Below are positions 34,655-46,978 of a stretch of 64,000 nt of DNA, piece by piece. The translations under genes were made by a program, and so were the position numbers. The notes beneath the pieces were generated by a model, which made no database searches, was not told the origin of the DNA, and saw nothing but the letters and a program-made list of their open reading frames with translations. Numbering within the stretch: the first letter of the stretch is position 1; each line of letters begins with the position of its first letter. The DNA comes from Bolinopsis microptera (lineage: Eukaryota; Ctenophora; Tentaculata; Lobata; Bolinopsidae): contig NC_087082.1 in the NCBI RefSeq assembly GCF_026151205.1, forward strand, positions 17,763,401-17,827,400, read 5' to 3'.

Positions 34655-35437
34655 TTAGGTAAAAGTAATCTTATTAATAGGCATGTGTCCCTTGTCACCA
34701 ATTCCTGATATGGAAACTTTTCCATTTGGCTCAAGAACAACTTCAGTTATACTTCCATTGGCTAAACTCATCCTTAGCCAGCCCTCAGGAGGGTTCTGTG
34801 ATGCCCGGCAAACCAAGTATCTGATCACATTTGCATGGCACACCACTATTTCATATGAATCTTCTTTCTGTGAATAATGTGCTCTGTGGAAATATTTCCG
34901 AAAAGCAGCTTCAATACGTGCTCCATCTGTAAACTCCCATGAATCTGGTTTGAATCTACTACTGGAGGGCACAGAATCAATTGGATGCCCCTCACGTAGC
35001 AGGTCTGTTTTTTCAATTTCAAAGTTTTCATTTAGAACCTCCATACCAGTTTCATTGAGCTGTTTCAGAATGATTTCACCAGTTTCATTTGCTCTGGTCA
35101 TAGTGCTGATAACTAAATCAGAATATTTTACACCCAACTTAGCAAGATGCTTACCAGTGCACTCAGCTTGTTGACGACCCAGATCAGTGAGAATTTTCTC
35201 TTTATCATGCTGTTTATCTAGTTCATACTGACCATGTCTAATGAGATATAGGGTCCGTCTGGTGGCTGATTTTCTTTTCTCAAGATCCTCATCTGGTGAG
35301 TTAGGTTTAACAAGAGATGATGGCTGGCGGAAGTCCCAATTGTAATCCCATGCTTTTGATTTGCACTTTGCATGAACGCTAAGAGCAGACACTGTTCCAG
35401 CTACTGAAGCAAGACAAACTATTGCTGCTTTCTTCAT
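34655..35437 (-). CDS. PGAM5: PGAM5-type mitochondrial Ser/Thr protein phosphatase, intronless
   Basis: One uninterrupted 260-aa frame. A hydrophobic N-terminus (IVCLASVAGTVSALSV, residues 6-21) acts as membrane anchor and mitochondrial targeting segment. It is followed by the multimerisation motif WDYNWD (30-35), seen in PGAM5 as WDPNWD. The phosphoglycerate-mutase-like domain has the catalytic LIRHGQY (His68), STMTRANET (Arg115), DLLREG (Glu149) and VVCHANVIRY (His201). The C-terminus closely follows PGAM5: PPEGWLRMSLANGSI and INKIT. PGAM5 dephosphorylates proteins rather than phosphoglycerate and controls mitophagy and stress signalling. Human PGAM5 has 289 aa and several introns; the lack of introns here could mean retroposition or intron loss. 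Confidence 0.95.
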   Translation of the reverse strand: MKKAAIVCLASVAGTVSALSVHAKCKSKAWDYNWDFRQPSSLVKPNSPDEDLEKRKSATRRTLYLIRHGQYELDKQHDKEKILTDLGRQQAECTGKHLAKLGVKYSDLVISTMTRANETGEIILKQLNETGMEVLNENFEIEKTDLLREGHPIDSVPSSSRFKPDSWEFTDGARIEAAFRKYFHRAHYSQKEDSYEIVVCHANVIRYLVCRASQNPPEGWLRMSLANGSITEVVLEPNGKVSISGIGDKGHMPINKITFT

Positions 35438-36888
35438 GGTGCCTTATAGTAATAAGTTATATTATTATAGGGAAAAATTAAATTAAAAAAGGATTCAACG
35501 ATTGACATTGGAATGATACAATTAATGATATTGTATTTGGTGTTTTAATGTTGAGTTTGGTAGAATGGAAAAATACTCAGTAAATCGTTAGTTTGCATGA
35601 AATGCATGTAGAACCGTTTTTGGGTTTAAAAATGATCTCAGTTAGTTGGGGTAAGAGGTAAATTAGCCCCTATATCAGGGTTTTACTGTAATAGGAAACA
35701 AATTTAAATATTTTCCTTAATATTATGTGTTCTTTAATTCATCTTTGTTGGCAATATGGTTAACGTTAAAAATTACATGGGTAAAAAGATGATGGTCAAT
35801 TGGGATTGGGACTCCTACACTTCACTGAAAAGTATAAGTATGCACCCTAAGTAATCCACCATAGAAGCTAGGTGACAAAGTGGTTGGAGCTTCCGCCTTC
35901 AGCACAAAAGCCAGAATGTCAGCACAAAAGCCAGAATGTCAGTGGCAAAACGACCACCTCGTTGCTTGAATGTGGGACAATTTTGAAAAACTAGTACAAG
36001 CAAAATTGCGCGTTTTGATCTAGAAACACACCATTTTAGAGATTTTACAAGCATTTTCTCTAAATCAAAGAGAAATTTAAGATATTAGGAACCATCTCTA
36101 GGTCCTCTAAGGTTCTCTAGTCTAATACATCATCGATACAACAACATGATTCCACTACACATCGCGAACCTTACATACCATATCAACAAACAAGTTTCAA
36201 CTTCTGCTTGGAATACAATAAGTTAAATCAAGTAATCAATGAAACAAGAAATTTCAATGAAACAAGAAATTTAATTTTAGCACATTTTTACAGAATAAAA
36301 AGATGTTCAACAATTCATAAAATATAATGCCCATTTGGTGTATGACTTTTTGTCCTTGACTGCTAGTTTGGTTTTGGAAGGACAGGTAACTAACGGGGCA
36401 AGGAATGCGCGTGCCTGGAAGCTTTTGCACACAACGAAACGCTAGTTCAGTTAAGTTTATAGAGACAAGGCTCAGATTAGGACTAGAAGAAAAATTGTGA
36501 GCAGACATTAGGGGTTCTGTTTATAGTTGTTATTATAGGTTGCAGTCTTGTTGTGACAAAAAGTCTACACTAAAACATTCTTTGGTTTATATTGTGTAGT
36601 TCAAGGATATAAAATGCAGCTTCAAGCTTTCAAGGTGGATATTGGAGAGCTGGCGAAAGATTATGGCCTTTGTATCAATGGTTATAATAAGCTATAAATA
36701 TCTTAAACTATACAGTGCTAATTAAAATTTCCTTAAACTTCATTCTTAAATTAGATTTTTTAGATTCAAAAGTAAATATACAATAATTTTATTAAAACTT
36801 TCTCACACATACTTTACTCACAGGACAAGACTTGGAAAACAGTAGCCTAGGGTAATTTTAATTGTAATGCAATTGGCAGAGCACAATC
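35438..36888. other. No gene seen; relic of a hAT-type MITE near 35870-36075
   Basis: AT-rich spacer. The piece TTGAATGTGGGACAATTTTG with AAAATTGCGCGTTTTG matches the interior of the hAT-type MITE at 53043-53331. A 20-bp unit, CAGCACAAAAGCCAGAATGT, is directly duplicated at about 35900-35940. Confidence 0.5.
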
Positions 36889-37216
36889 CTAAATCCTGAG
36901 CAATCGTTGAAGGAGACATTGGATATAGGGGCGGTCCATGCCTTGAGCCTTCTTTGCCTTCCCACATACACCTCTAACTGCTACTAGTACACTCCTCATT
37001 ATATCCAAGCTCAGGCATGTCATGATGTTACACATCACCTGGATGTAGTCCTCCATTGTCTTGGTGGCTATCAATAAGTCTCCTTATGAAACGCTTGGCC
37101 TCAGGTGCCATTCCTCCTGTAGTGGTAAATACAAGGGGGACGAATGACCCTTTGTCCAATTGTAGCACTCGGTTCATGTACTGGTTCTTTTTCTCATAAA
37201 AAATATACCATATCAA
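36889..37216 (-). pseudogene. Retroelement C-terminal fragment, frameshifted
   Basis: Two minus-strand frames read in sequence: KNQYMNRVLQLDKGSFVPLV with FTTTGGMAPEAKRFIRRL, then ATKTMEDYIQVMCNIMTCLS with LDIMRSVLVAVRGV. A block of the form hydrophobic-TTGGM-x-EA-x-F-x-RL, then S-x-LRS-x-L-x-RG, is common at the C-terminus of retroelement polyproteins in invertebrate genomes (recalled, not searched). A frameshift near 37060 breaks it. Confidence 0.5.
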
Positions 37217-40200
37217 TGACGATACCGCGTAAGAATCAAGCTGGTTAGTATCAAGTTCATGACTTAAAAATGTGTATTAACGAAAGCTTTAACAGAATAA
37301 GAATAAGCTAAATAACGAATGAAGAATCAACATAAATAACAGGTCACATCCAACGCAAAACTAAAAAATGCGAAAAACGGATTTACACCGCAATTTTATC
37401 ATTAACATTCCTTGTATCACTTCGTGACCCCCTATATCGTTTCTACAATACAGGGGGAGCAGCGCACTCAGCGCAGCGGGTATGACAATAGATTCTTGAT
37501 AATTTCCATGAATATTTGTCGCGCGTTTTTGTCCCAGAATCAATACAAATCTAGCTAGATCCCACATATGTAATGCGCTCAATTTGAACGTCTTAAGAAC
37601 TTAAAACCCCTAGCCTGAGAGCGACTGATTTTAATTTAATTTAAATATTTTTGTTAACAAAAATAAGTCGGTGGCATAGCTGTGGAAATATTATGGCTAG
37701 GAATTAAATTTTTAAATTCGTCACTTTAAGCCACTGCACACCGCACAGGATAGGATGACCAAAGTGCAAAGAAACTGCTGCTAACTGATGCTTGCTGCTG
37801 CTAACTGCTGCTGTCGCGCGGGCTTAATCTGCAGTAGTTACTTTTGAACTCAAAATTGCTTCTTTAAATATAAAATCCTTGACTCGCTAGACTCTCCGGC
37901 CCAGTAAACCTTAGAAGTATAAGCTCCTGGTATCAGGTTACTGTAAGCGAATAATTATCTGGTAGTCATGCTAACATGAAGTGGGCAGCATCGTGTTAGA
38001 GATTTACAGTAAGAACTGCTTCTTACAAGGAAACTAATAAACATCGTGAATCAACAGGTTCTTTACAATTTGGCCCTCATGTGACTGGGGTCTACGTAAT
38101 AATTGCCATGTATATAAGTTGGCACAGAATTTTTTGTTTCCGATCCTGATGAATTTGGTACCGTGCACCACGATAAGGTTGAGCTGTATATGGACCTCTT
38201 GTGCATTACAATTGTGCATAGAAGACGAAAAATTAACAGTTTCTTGCGTAAAAAGCTAATGATTTCTTAAAAATCAAATATTATGAAATAATTTTTACAG
38301 TATAAGTTATTATATTGTAATCAGCTAGGTCAGTTGGTCAGACGCAACTTTTGGTATATATATTTTTATTGCACTATTGACGCTCACGTATTGCTCTCTA
38401 TATTCGGGCACTGGCAGGGCATATGAAAGAAAATGTTTCGAACAGTATACAGGTAATTTCAGCAATGGTAATTGTCTAGCTATAAGGATAGACACCCTCG
38501 AAAAATGAATAAACCAATTCAATAGATAAAAATAAAATCCACAAGTTCACATCATATCACAACAAAGAGCAGTCTAGACCCCACCTAACAAGCACTCCAT
38601 GGCCTGTTTAAGTAAAGTAAAGTAAAGTAAAGTAAAAATTATGACATAATAACCTTAGTCAGTTGAAAGTCTGATAGCATATGTTCTGTTTGATTTGACC
38701 AAACTAATTAGTATGAGGCTCTTACGGGCAAAAAGACGTGTTTTCTGCTACGATTTTAGAGACCTAACCGCTAATTGGACACAATAGTATGATGTCTAAG
38801 GATCGATAATATGTTAAGAAGTATAAATTTGGCCTTATTAGTCACGTGCTATACCAATGTGCGTTTTAAACTTTGACAGTCTATTACTCTAAGGCAAATA
38901 GAGTAATTATATTCATATTTTGTCAGCAATAAGATCACATTATTTTCTATTTAGTGTGAAAATATGAGCTAGAACGGACGTAATCTCGCTGAGTTATAGC
39001 TGTTTGAAATTTATGATGAACGCGCGGGTGCCAATTGATAACAACTAAATGCTTTTGCGCGTAGTGCGCGTCGAAAATTTGGCAAAAACGCTTGCGGAGT
39101 GACAATATTCAAACTTCGATAAAGTATATGAAGTGGGTACTTCTCGGAAAGGAAAAATTTAGGCAAACACGATGTGACTATTTTTTGGGTTGATTTAATA
39201 CAACTGCAAAAAATTATACAAACTTCAAGCAAAAAAAGTCAAATTTTTACCCCTTTTTTGGATTTTTACCTCCAAAAAAATAGAGGGATTTTTCAAATTT
39301 TTATATCATCTTGTGCGGCCGTGTTTTAGCTATCTCCATGCAAGTTTTGCCGACATGCCAACAAAATTAACTTGTTCAAAATATCAAAAACATGGTTTTA
39401 TGGCCTATTTTTTGCCCAAAAATCGGTTTTTTGCAATTTTACCCCCCAAAAAGTCAGTCCAATCATCTTAAAACCACTTTTAATCGATTTTACGGTCAAA
39501 AATACGTCTAGTGAGGTGTATCTGGGGTCCCTAGCGTATCGAGCAGACAATGCCCGTAAGAGCCTCTACTAAATGCCTTTCATTGCTTTATAACATCATC
39601 ACACATGACTACAAAGTATCAAAACACTGTATGGAAAAATATAAATATCTTACCACCAAAATTAATAGATTATTAACTACAACTTTATTAAAAAATTTCA
39701 AATAAATTCAAAAAGCATCCCCAAAAGATAACCCTATTCATACTTAAGGTTTAGGAGTGTTGATCAGGTCAAGGTCCAAATTACTTATCGCCGTGGGTGG
39801 AAGAGTTTTGGTACCTCTGTAACCCCTGATAGAGATTATACAGCGTCTGACAAATGATATCACATCACAATACCGTTGGCCTTTCTTAAGGCTGATCTTT
39901 TCAGCGAGATGTTTTAGGAACTGTGAAGCCTTGCAGTTGCCATTCCTAGCTTGTAGTACTGAACACAAGTGGCGTGAAGGTAGCCTTTTCTACATTGACG
40001 ACTCTGTTATTATACTCACGTTTTTGTTTTTCTCGTGAGATTGGTACATCTGTGAGATGCTCTTGTCAATGTTGGACTGGGCTTGAGGGTGAATTACCCT
40101 TACATCTGGCAGGGCGTATTACTAGGTAGTGCGCCATCGACAGTGAGCCGCGCGAAATTCTTGGAACAAATGAGTATTGAGTAACCTTCCCTTGATCCAA

Positions 40201-40896
40201 TTTTAACAAAATTGGTTAGCTTACCGATAGATTTACAAGGAAACTGTCCTAAAAATTTAAAGCATATCCAACCATCAGACATTATGTTACAGCTAAAAAC
40301 AGCGTATTTTCCCCCATTTTGCCCCATTTTTGTTACTATATCAGCTCCAATATCCACCTAATTTTTTGGACAGTTGTGAAAGCCCTATTTGAAAGTCTTT
40401 ACAAATTTTCAGAATTATCTCAGTCAAGGAATCGAGGATATGACAGAATAATACGACAAAAATCAACGAATTTCGTCAAATTACGCGCGTGACTTTTACA
40501 CTTACTTTTGCTCCAAACGTTGATTCACGATGTCAATCCTTCGCATTTCGCCGATTTGCATACGAGCTACAAGTCCAAAAGCCGCGCACCACCAAATATG
40601 ATACCTAGGCGAAGCTCACTGATCATTCCAAAAAGGTATAACAAATTTGTTCGGTGGCGCAAAAAGTGGCATGCAACGTATGTCAACAAATTTGGTACTG
40701 TGAAAATTTTTGATCTTACAGTCTTTTACTGGGCCGCGCTCAGCCTGTCATTCCGCCAAATATTTATCTTAATGAACATAATAGCCTGGGGTCCTCAGGT
40801 AAACAGTCTTTAGAAAACAATGTTATAAAAATTTTGAAAATCATAGCAAGTTTAATTTTATCGTTCACCCCTTTACTACACAAAAGGACTAAGACT
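37217..40896. other. Repeat-derived spacer, no intact gene
   Basis: Contains a half copy of the CTGCTGCTAACTG hairpin family at about 37765-37830, a LINE scrap near 38380 (EQYVSVN, minus), an AAAGT pentamer repeat at about 38610-38637, and a retroelement fragment at 39744-39968. The TTGATTCACGATGTCAATCC block near 40520 recurs near 41010. Remaining short frames were not recognisable. Confidence 0.5.
39744..39968 (-). pseudogene. Second retroelement C-terminal fragment
   Basis: The frame NGNCKASQFLKHLAEKISLK with RYCDVISFVRRCIISIRGYR resembles the same C-terminal block as 36889-37216, apparently with the segment between SFVRR and IIS deleted. It has no start or upstream partner. Confidence 0.4.
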
Positions 40897-41213
40897 ACAG
40901 TGCAAAGAAACTGCTGCTAACTGATGCTCGATCACTGCATGCTGCTCACTGCTGCTATATACTGCTGCTTGCATGCTCACTGCTGCTCCCTGCTGCTAAT
41001 AACTGCTGTTGATTCACGATGTCAATCCTTCGCAGCTCGGTGAGTCACAGTCAACAGTGGTGCATTTCGCCGATCTACCGTGGAGAGAAGAATTATTTGA
41101 TGCGCGGCGCGACCCAGTAGTGCATCGCGCTACAATAACTGAGCTGCTGCTATGGGCAGGCGCGCGGCAGCAGTGAGCAGCAGTTAGCAACAGTTTCTTT
41201 GCACTATAGTCCT
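40897..41213. mobile_element. Hairpin element with CTGCTG-rich ends
   Basis: The left end AGTGCAAAGAAACTGCTGCT and the right end AGCAACAGTTTCTTTGCACT are inverted repeats. The inside is rich in CTGCTG/CAGCAG. A compact copy is at 42196-42285 and a half copy at about 37765-37830. Confidence 0.75.
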
Positions 41214-41919
41214 CCTGTGCCTTCACATAGCCATGTGTATACACGTACTGCGTGACGCGCTTGTTTCACAAGTAGAATATAGTATGGTAGTAGAATCCTG
41301 TGCCGCCTTCGGCGGTCGCGCGCTACCGCAAGCGAGAAGGCTCTGGTTAGATCGAGCAATCATGTGCCTAGTAATACTAAGAAAATGCGATCGTGTTTAA
41401 AAAAATCGTGTTTGAATTTAAGATGAGTTGGTTACAATGCCATAACATTAACAATCATTTCATAATAACTGTAACTGCAGTATTATATATACCAAAAACT
41501 AAACATTTCGGCAAAAAAAGCACGCGCGGGGAACAAGCGCCGTCGCGTGAAGCAGTTTTAGCAAAAGTTGCTACACGGTGGAATTATTTTATTCACATTT
41601 TTAGACAGCTTTTGGTACCAAATTCATCGAAATCGGAAGAAAATAATGTTGTGCCAACTCATAGCGCTTATTACATAGACTACATGGTCATTGCTGCTCA
41701 TAACTGCTTTAACTTTATGTCATGGAGGTAATTCGGAATCATTGTACAAAATACATTAATTTATGCATTATGATTTAGTTTACAATTACTTCCATATATA
41801 ATAACACCATCAGGACCGAATTTGAGGTAATTTCAATTATGTACGTTTATTTTAGCTAAATAAATGTATTTCACAACAAATAAACGTAATATGTACGCCA
41901 CAATGGTATATAATTATAT
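41214..41919. other. No gene seen
   Basis: Contains fragments shared with other parts of the window, such as GGTACCAAATTCATC near 41620 (inverted relative near 38155) and GTCATGGAGGTAATTCGGAA near 41710 (relative near 380). The 112-aa frame spanning 41393-41731 is not recognisable and overlaps these repeats. Confidence 0.4.
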
Positions 41920-42775
41920 CTATAATGTAAATCACTAAATCAAAATGGCCGTGTTTATTTATAGTGTTTTGTGTCGTTCACGTCCCGACTGTTCGACCAA
42001 TGCTAGCTTTGTTGTTCAGCTACGTACTATATACTAGCACTTATCATGGCTCAATTCCTACCGATTATCAATATTTTGCATATGTTTGAAATCTACATTG
42101 TACATACCGATACGAAGAGCATGTCATGTCACCAGTGTTACTGTTACTGTTAGCAATAACACGTAACATGTTACGTACTATGAACACAGGGGTGCCATAG
42201 TGCAAAGAGACTGCTGCTAACTGCTGCTGACATAGCAGCAGTTTGAGTTAGCAGCAGTCAGCAGCAGTTTCTTAGCACTATGACACCCGGCCTGTGTGAA
42301 GTATAACTATAAAGCACGTGATTTTTGTAAATTTTTTAAAAACTGTTCGGTCCCCAAATGAGGTACTGGTTGCGTTTGAATATTTGAAACAAATATTTAT
42401 ATTTACAGCCGTCGCATCATCCGTCAAATGACTATCTAAATACATATCCGCGTCCCTATGTTGTATTTACAGCGAGCAGGAGTTCTTTAGGGTTTGGAGT
42501 TGTGTACTATTATAATGCGAGGTATTCATTTGTCATTGTTCTGAGAACGGCTAGCCATTACTTCTAATTCTGGTCAAACATTTTGCTCATTGGTACATTA
42601 ACATACAAAATATTGATCGTCGGTAGGAATTGAGCTATGATAAGTGCTAGTAGATGAGCAATCAAAGGTAGCATTGGTCGAACAGTCGGAACGTGAACAA
42701 CACAAAACACCATAAACACGGCCATTTTGATTTAGTGATTTACATTATAATTATGGATATAACATTGTTCCTATT
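41920..42775. mobile_element. Inverted-repeat element with about 180-bp arms
   Basis: The left arm (about 41920-42105, containing AAATCAAAATGGCCGTGTTT and GCACTTATCATGGCTCAATT) is the reverse complement of the right arm (about 42590-42770). The centre holds a compact CTGCTG hairpin (42196-42285) and the palindrome ACGTAACATGTTACGT. No transposase frame is present. Exact tips and target duplication were not resolved. Confidence 0.7.
42196..42285. repeat. Compact CTGCTG hairpin
   Basis: The string from CATAGTGCAAAGAGACTGCT to TTTCTTAGCACTATG folds on itself almost end to end, with a loop near ACATAGCAG. It is the smallest member of the family at 37765 and 40897. Confidence 0.8.
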
Positions 42776-43127
42776 TAATTGGCAGGTTTTAATTGTTTAA
42801 CATTGACTTGCTCAACAAACAAGCTTACGTTTCTTACTTCATTCGTAAAAATGTGAATAAACTGGCTATAGAGACGGAAATCAAAAGCAAAAGCTTTCCT
42901 TTCCCAGGTAAGAATGTTATTATTTGTATTACATAAACATAAATTATATTACATTATAGAATATTATTTTAAACTATTTACACTAAATAAAGGGTGGCTT
43001 AACAAAGTTAAACTTAACTCTAGATTAGATCATCGCATCATGAGACTGGGACACCTAAATAGTATCTAGTGCTCACAACGTATTATCTTTCTTTAATCAT
43101 AACTTATTCGACTCTTACTGCACTATA

Positions 43128-45712
43128 TAGACCGGAGAGTACTGGTGCTCTACTGTTCATAGGATAATACTGGTGCTCTACTGTTCATAGCAGTGTACTG
43201 GTACACTACTGTTCATAGGAAAGTACTGGTGCTCTACAGTTCATAGCAGTGTACTAATGCTCTGCTGTTCATAAGAGAGTACTGGTGCTCTACTGCTCAT
43301 AGGCGAGTATTGGTGCTCTATTGTTCATAGCAGTGTACTGTTCATAAGATAGTACTGGTGCTCTACTGTTCATAGGAGAGTATTGGTGATATACTGTTCA
43401 TAGAATTGTATTGTTCATAGGATAGTACTAAGGCTCTACTGTTCATGGGAGTGTACCGATGCTCTGCTGTTTATAGGAGAGTACTGGTGATAAACTGTTC
43501 ATAGGAGAGTACAGGTGCTCTAGTGTTCATAGCAGTGTACTGGTGCTCTGCTGTTCATAGGAGAGTACTGGTGCTCTACTGTTCGTGGGAGTGTACCAAT
43601 GCTCTGCTGTTCATAGGAGAGTACTGGTGATAAACTGTTCATAGGAGAGTACAGGTGCTCTAGTGTTCATAGCAGTGTACCGTTCATAGGATAGTACTAA
43701 TGCTCTACTGTTTATAGGAGTGTACCGATGCTCTGCTGTTTATAGGAGAGTACTGGTGCTCTACTGTTCATAGGAGAGTACAGGTGCTCTACTGTTCATA
43801 GCAGTGTACCGTTCATAGGATAGTACTAATACTCTACTGTTTATAGGAGTGTACCGATGCTCTGCTGTTTATAGGAGAGTACTGGTGCTCTACTGTTCAT
43901 AGGAGAGTACAGGTGCTCTAGTGTTCATAGCAGTGTACCGTTCATAGGATAGTACTAATGCTCTACTGTTTATAGGAGTGTACCGATGCTCTGCTGTTTA
44001 TAGGAGAGTACTGGTGCTCTACTGTTCATAGGAGAGTACAGGTGCTCTACCGTTCATAGCAGTGTACCGTTCATAGGATAGTACTAATGCTCTACTGTTT
44101 ATAGGAGTGTACCGATGCTCTGCTGTTTATAGGAGAGTACTGGTGCTATACTGTTCATAGGAGAGTACAGGTGCTCTACTGTTCATAGCAGTGTACCGTT
44201 CATAGGATAGTACTAATGCTCTACTGTTTATAGGAGTGTACCGATGCTCTGCTGTTTATAGGAGAGTACTGGTGCTCTACTGTTCATAGGAGAGTACAGG
44301 TGCTCTAGTGTTCATAGCAGTGTACCGTTCATAGGATAGTACTAATGCTCTACTGTTCATAGGAGTGTACCGATGCTCTGCTGTTCATAGGAGAGTAATG
44401 GTGATAAACTGTTCATAGGAGAGTACTGGTGCTCTGCTGTTCATAGGAGAGTACTGGTGCTCTACTGTTCATAGGAGAGTAATGGTGCTCTACTGTTCAT
44501 GGGAGTGTACCGATGCTCTGCTGTTCATAGGAGAGTACTGGTGATAAACTGTTCATAGGAGAGTACAGGTGCTCTAGTGTTCATGGGAGTGTACCGATGC
44601 TCTGCTGTTCATAGGAGAGTACTGGTGCTCTACTGTTCATGGGAGTGTACCGATGCTCTGCTGTTCATAGGAGAGTACTGGTGATAAACTGTTCATAGGA
44701 GAGTACAGGTGCTCTAGTGTTCATAGCAGTGTACCGTTCATAGGATAGTACTAATGCTCTACTGTTTATAGGAGTGTACCGATGCTCTGCTGTTTATAGG
44801 AGAGTACTGGTGCTCTACTGTTCATAGGAGGGTACAGGTGCTCTACTGTTCATAGCAGTGTACCGTTCATAGGATAGTACTAATGCTCTACTGTTCATAG
44901 GAGTGTACCGATGCTCTGCTGTTTATAGGAGAGTACTGGTGCTCTACTGTTCATAGAAGAGTACTGGTGCTCTACCGTTTATAGTAGTATTCTGTTCATA
45001 GGATAGTACTAATGCTCTACTGTTTATAGGAGTGTACCGATGCTCTGCTGTTTATAGGAGAGTACTGGTGCTCTACTGTTCATAGGAGGGTACAGGTGCT
45101 CTACTGTTCATAGCAGTGTACCGTTCATAGGATAGTACTAATGCTCTACTGTTCATAGGAGTGTACCGATGCTCTGCTGTTCATAAGAGAGTACTGGTGC
45201 TCTACTGTTCATAGAAGTGTACTGCTCATAAGCACCAGTACTCTCCTATGAACAGCAGAGCAGCGGTACACTCCTATGAACAGTAGAGCACCAGTACTCT
45301 CCTATGAACAGTAAATTACCAGTAATCTTCTATGAACAGCAGAGCACCAGTACTCTCCTATCAACAGTTTATCACCATTAATCTCTTATGAACAGCAGAG
45401 CATTGGTACACTGCTATTCATAGCAGTGTTCATAGGATAGTACTGGTGCTCTACTTTTTTATAGGAGAGTACTGGTGCTCTACTGTTCATAGCTGTGTAC
45501 TGTTCATAAGAGATCACTGGTGCTCTACTGTTCATAGCAGTGTACTGGTGCTTTACTGTTCATAGCAGTGTACTGGTACTCTACTGTTCATAGGAGTGTA
45601 CTGGTGCTTTACTGTTCATAGGAGAGTACTAGTGCTTTACTGTTCAACTATATACGAGAGTACGGTGAATATTAGAGCACCAGTACACTCATATGAACAG
45701 TAGAGCACCACG
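43128..45712. repeat. 28-bp minisatellite with higher-order period and an inverted block
   Basis: The unit is CTCTACTGTTCATAGGAGAG followed by TACTGGTG, with variants CAGTGTACCG, GATAGTACTAA and AGTGTACCGA. In the middle, a compound unit beginning GCAGTGTACCGTTCATAGG recurs about every 129-130 bp (43671, 43801, 43930 and onwards). From about 45225 to 45400 the units are in reverse orientation (CACCAGTACTCTCCTATGAA), after which plus-oriented units resume; a last reversed unit ends the array near 45712. Confidence 0.93.
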
Positions 45713-46206
45713 ATTAGGAGTTTGTAATGTGCTTTTATCTTTGGTTATTATTTTTAGTTACCCAGTATTTCTCATTTTTACGAATAAGCTCAGTAAGATG
45801 CAAGAGAAAATTGATGCGATAGAAAATTAATCGTGCGTGGTGTAACTATAGGCGATGTTATTTTTACCTAAATTTGTTCAGTGCTTTATAGCTACTGGCC
45901 GAGGACGCTGAAATGCCTCATCGATGTAATTTAAGGATGCATATTTATCGATATTTCGATAACAAATTCCAGTAGTTAACACAGAATATCTGGCCCAGTT
46001 AGTGCTTCGTTTTGGTGATTAGTTTTACTTTATAGCAGAAAGCCCGTCCGCCGGATGCATGACATAAAGAATTTGGTTTAACTTGTTTGTATGAAAAGCA
46101 TCAATATATAGGTTAATAATTATTCTTGCCTCATCGCCTCTCTTCTCTCTCATTTTAGTACAAACAGATCCGTCTACTAAAAATCGATTTGCCGACATAC
46201 AAAGCT
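45713..46206. other. No gene seen
   Basis: Spacer between the minisatellite and a TIR-bounded element. No coding signal was recognised. Confidence 0.5.
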
Positions 46207-46945
46207 CACAAAGGATTTTTGACATTTTTGAGTCCGATTAGGTGCCCTTTATGGCTGACCAACTTTTCCAAACATTTCCATATGTATTAAAGCCGCTTTT
46301 GCCACTTAACCACTTTTTACCACCTTTCTTTTTAGTCGAATATCTTTAGTTGTGAACATCGTTAAAGGTTGCAGATTAATCGAGGGTGTTCATATTATCA
46401 GGAAGAAAAACTTTCGTACAAACAATTATTACGGTTAAAAATTTGTAGGTTTACAACCTACCAGGACGCGCGCCGAGTTGGACTCGTCGACGGTCCAATA
46501 TATGGAACAGATATTTTACGAGTATCACCCGTTAATTAAAAATTGGAGTTCAGTAAATCAATAAAATGATAGTAAGATAGTAGTAGTACAGCAGGCTATC
46601 GAATAGATCTTAAATGTGCCTTTGGTGCAGTTTCTCATTTCTGTGAAAATCGATAAGGATGTACTGTAATTAATTATGAAACTCTAATATCCTGTAGTTA
46701 ACGTTTTTAAGTTTCAGCCTTTTTATTTATTTTGACTTAGTAATTCCTGATTGTTAAAATTTGCCGAGATATACTGAACTCCAACTACAAATATTGGTGA
46801 TTTAAGTATTCTTGAAAAAAAATCAGAGTTTTTTCAAAGTGGCAAAAAGTGGCCTTAAGACACTTGGAAAAGTTTGGAAAAGTTGGTCAGCCATAAAGGG
46901 CATCTAATGGGACTCAAAACGTCAGAAATCCTTTATAAAGTATAG
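46207..46945. mobile_element. TIR-bounded non-autonomous element
   Basis: The left side TTTTTGAGTCCGATTAGGTG with GCCCTTTATGGCTGACCAAC is the reverse complement of the right side (GTTGGTCAGCCATAAAGGGC with ATGGGACTCAAAACG). Arms of about 110 bp are recognisable at 46207-46320 and 46830-46945. The interior contains the dispersed module shared with 2140-2232. No ORF is recognised. Confidence 0.7.
46440..46535. repeat. Dispersed module, copy 2
   Basis: Contains TACCAGGACGCGCGCCGAGT and ATTTTACGAGTATCACCCGT, nearly identical to 2140-2232. Confidence 0.7.
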
Positions 46946-46978
46946 AATACTTATTGTCTTCTTATTATCTGCAGTAGA

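Noticed and set aside
41393-41731. 112-aa plus-strand frame
   Set aside because: It overlaps dispersed repeat fragments, has no recognisable motif and no splice partners.
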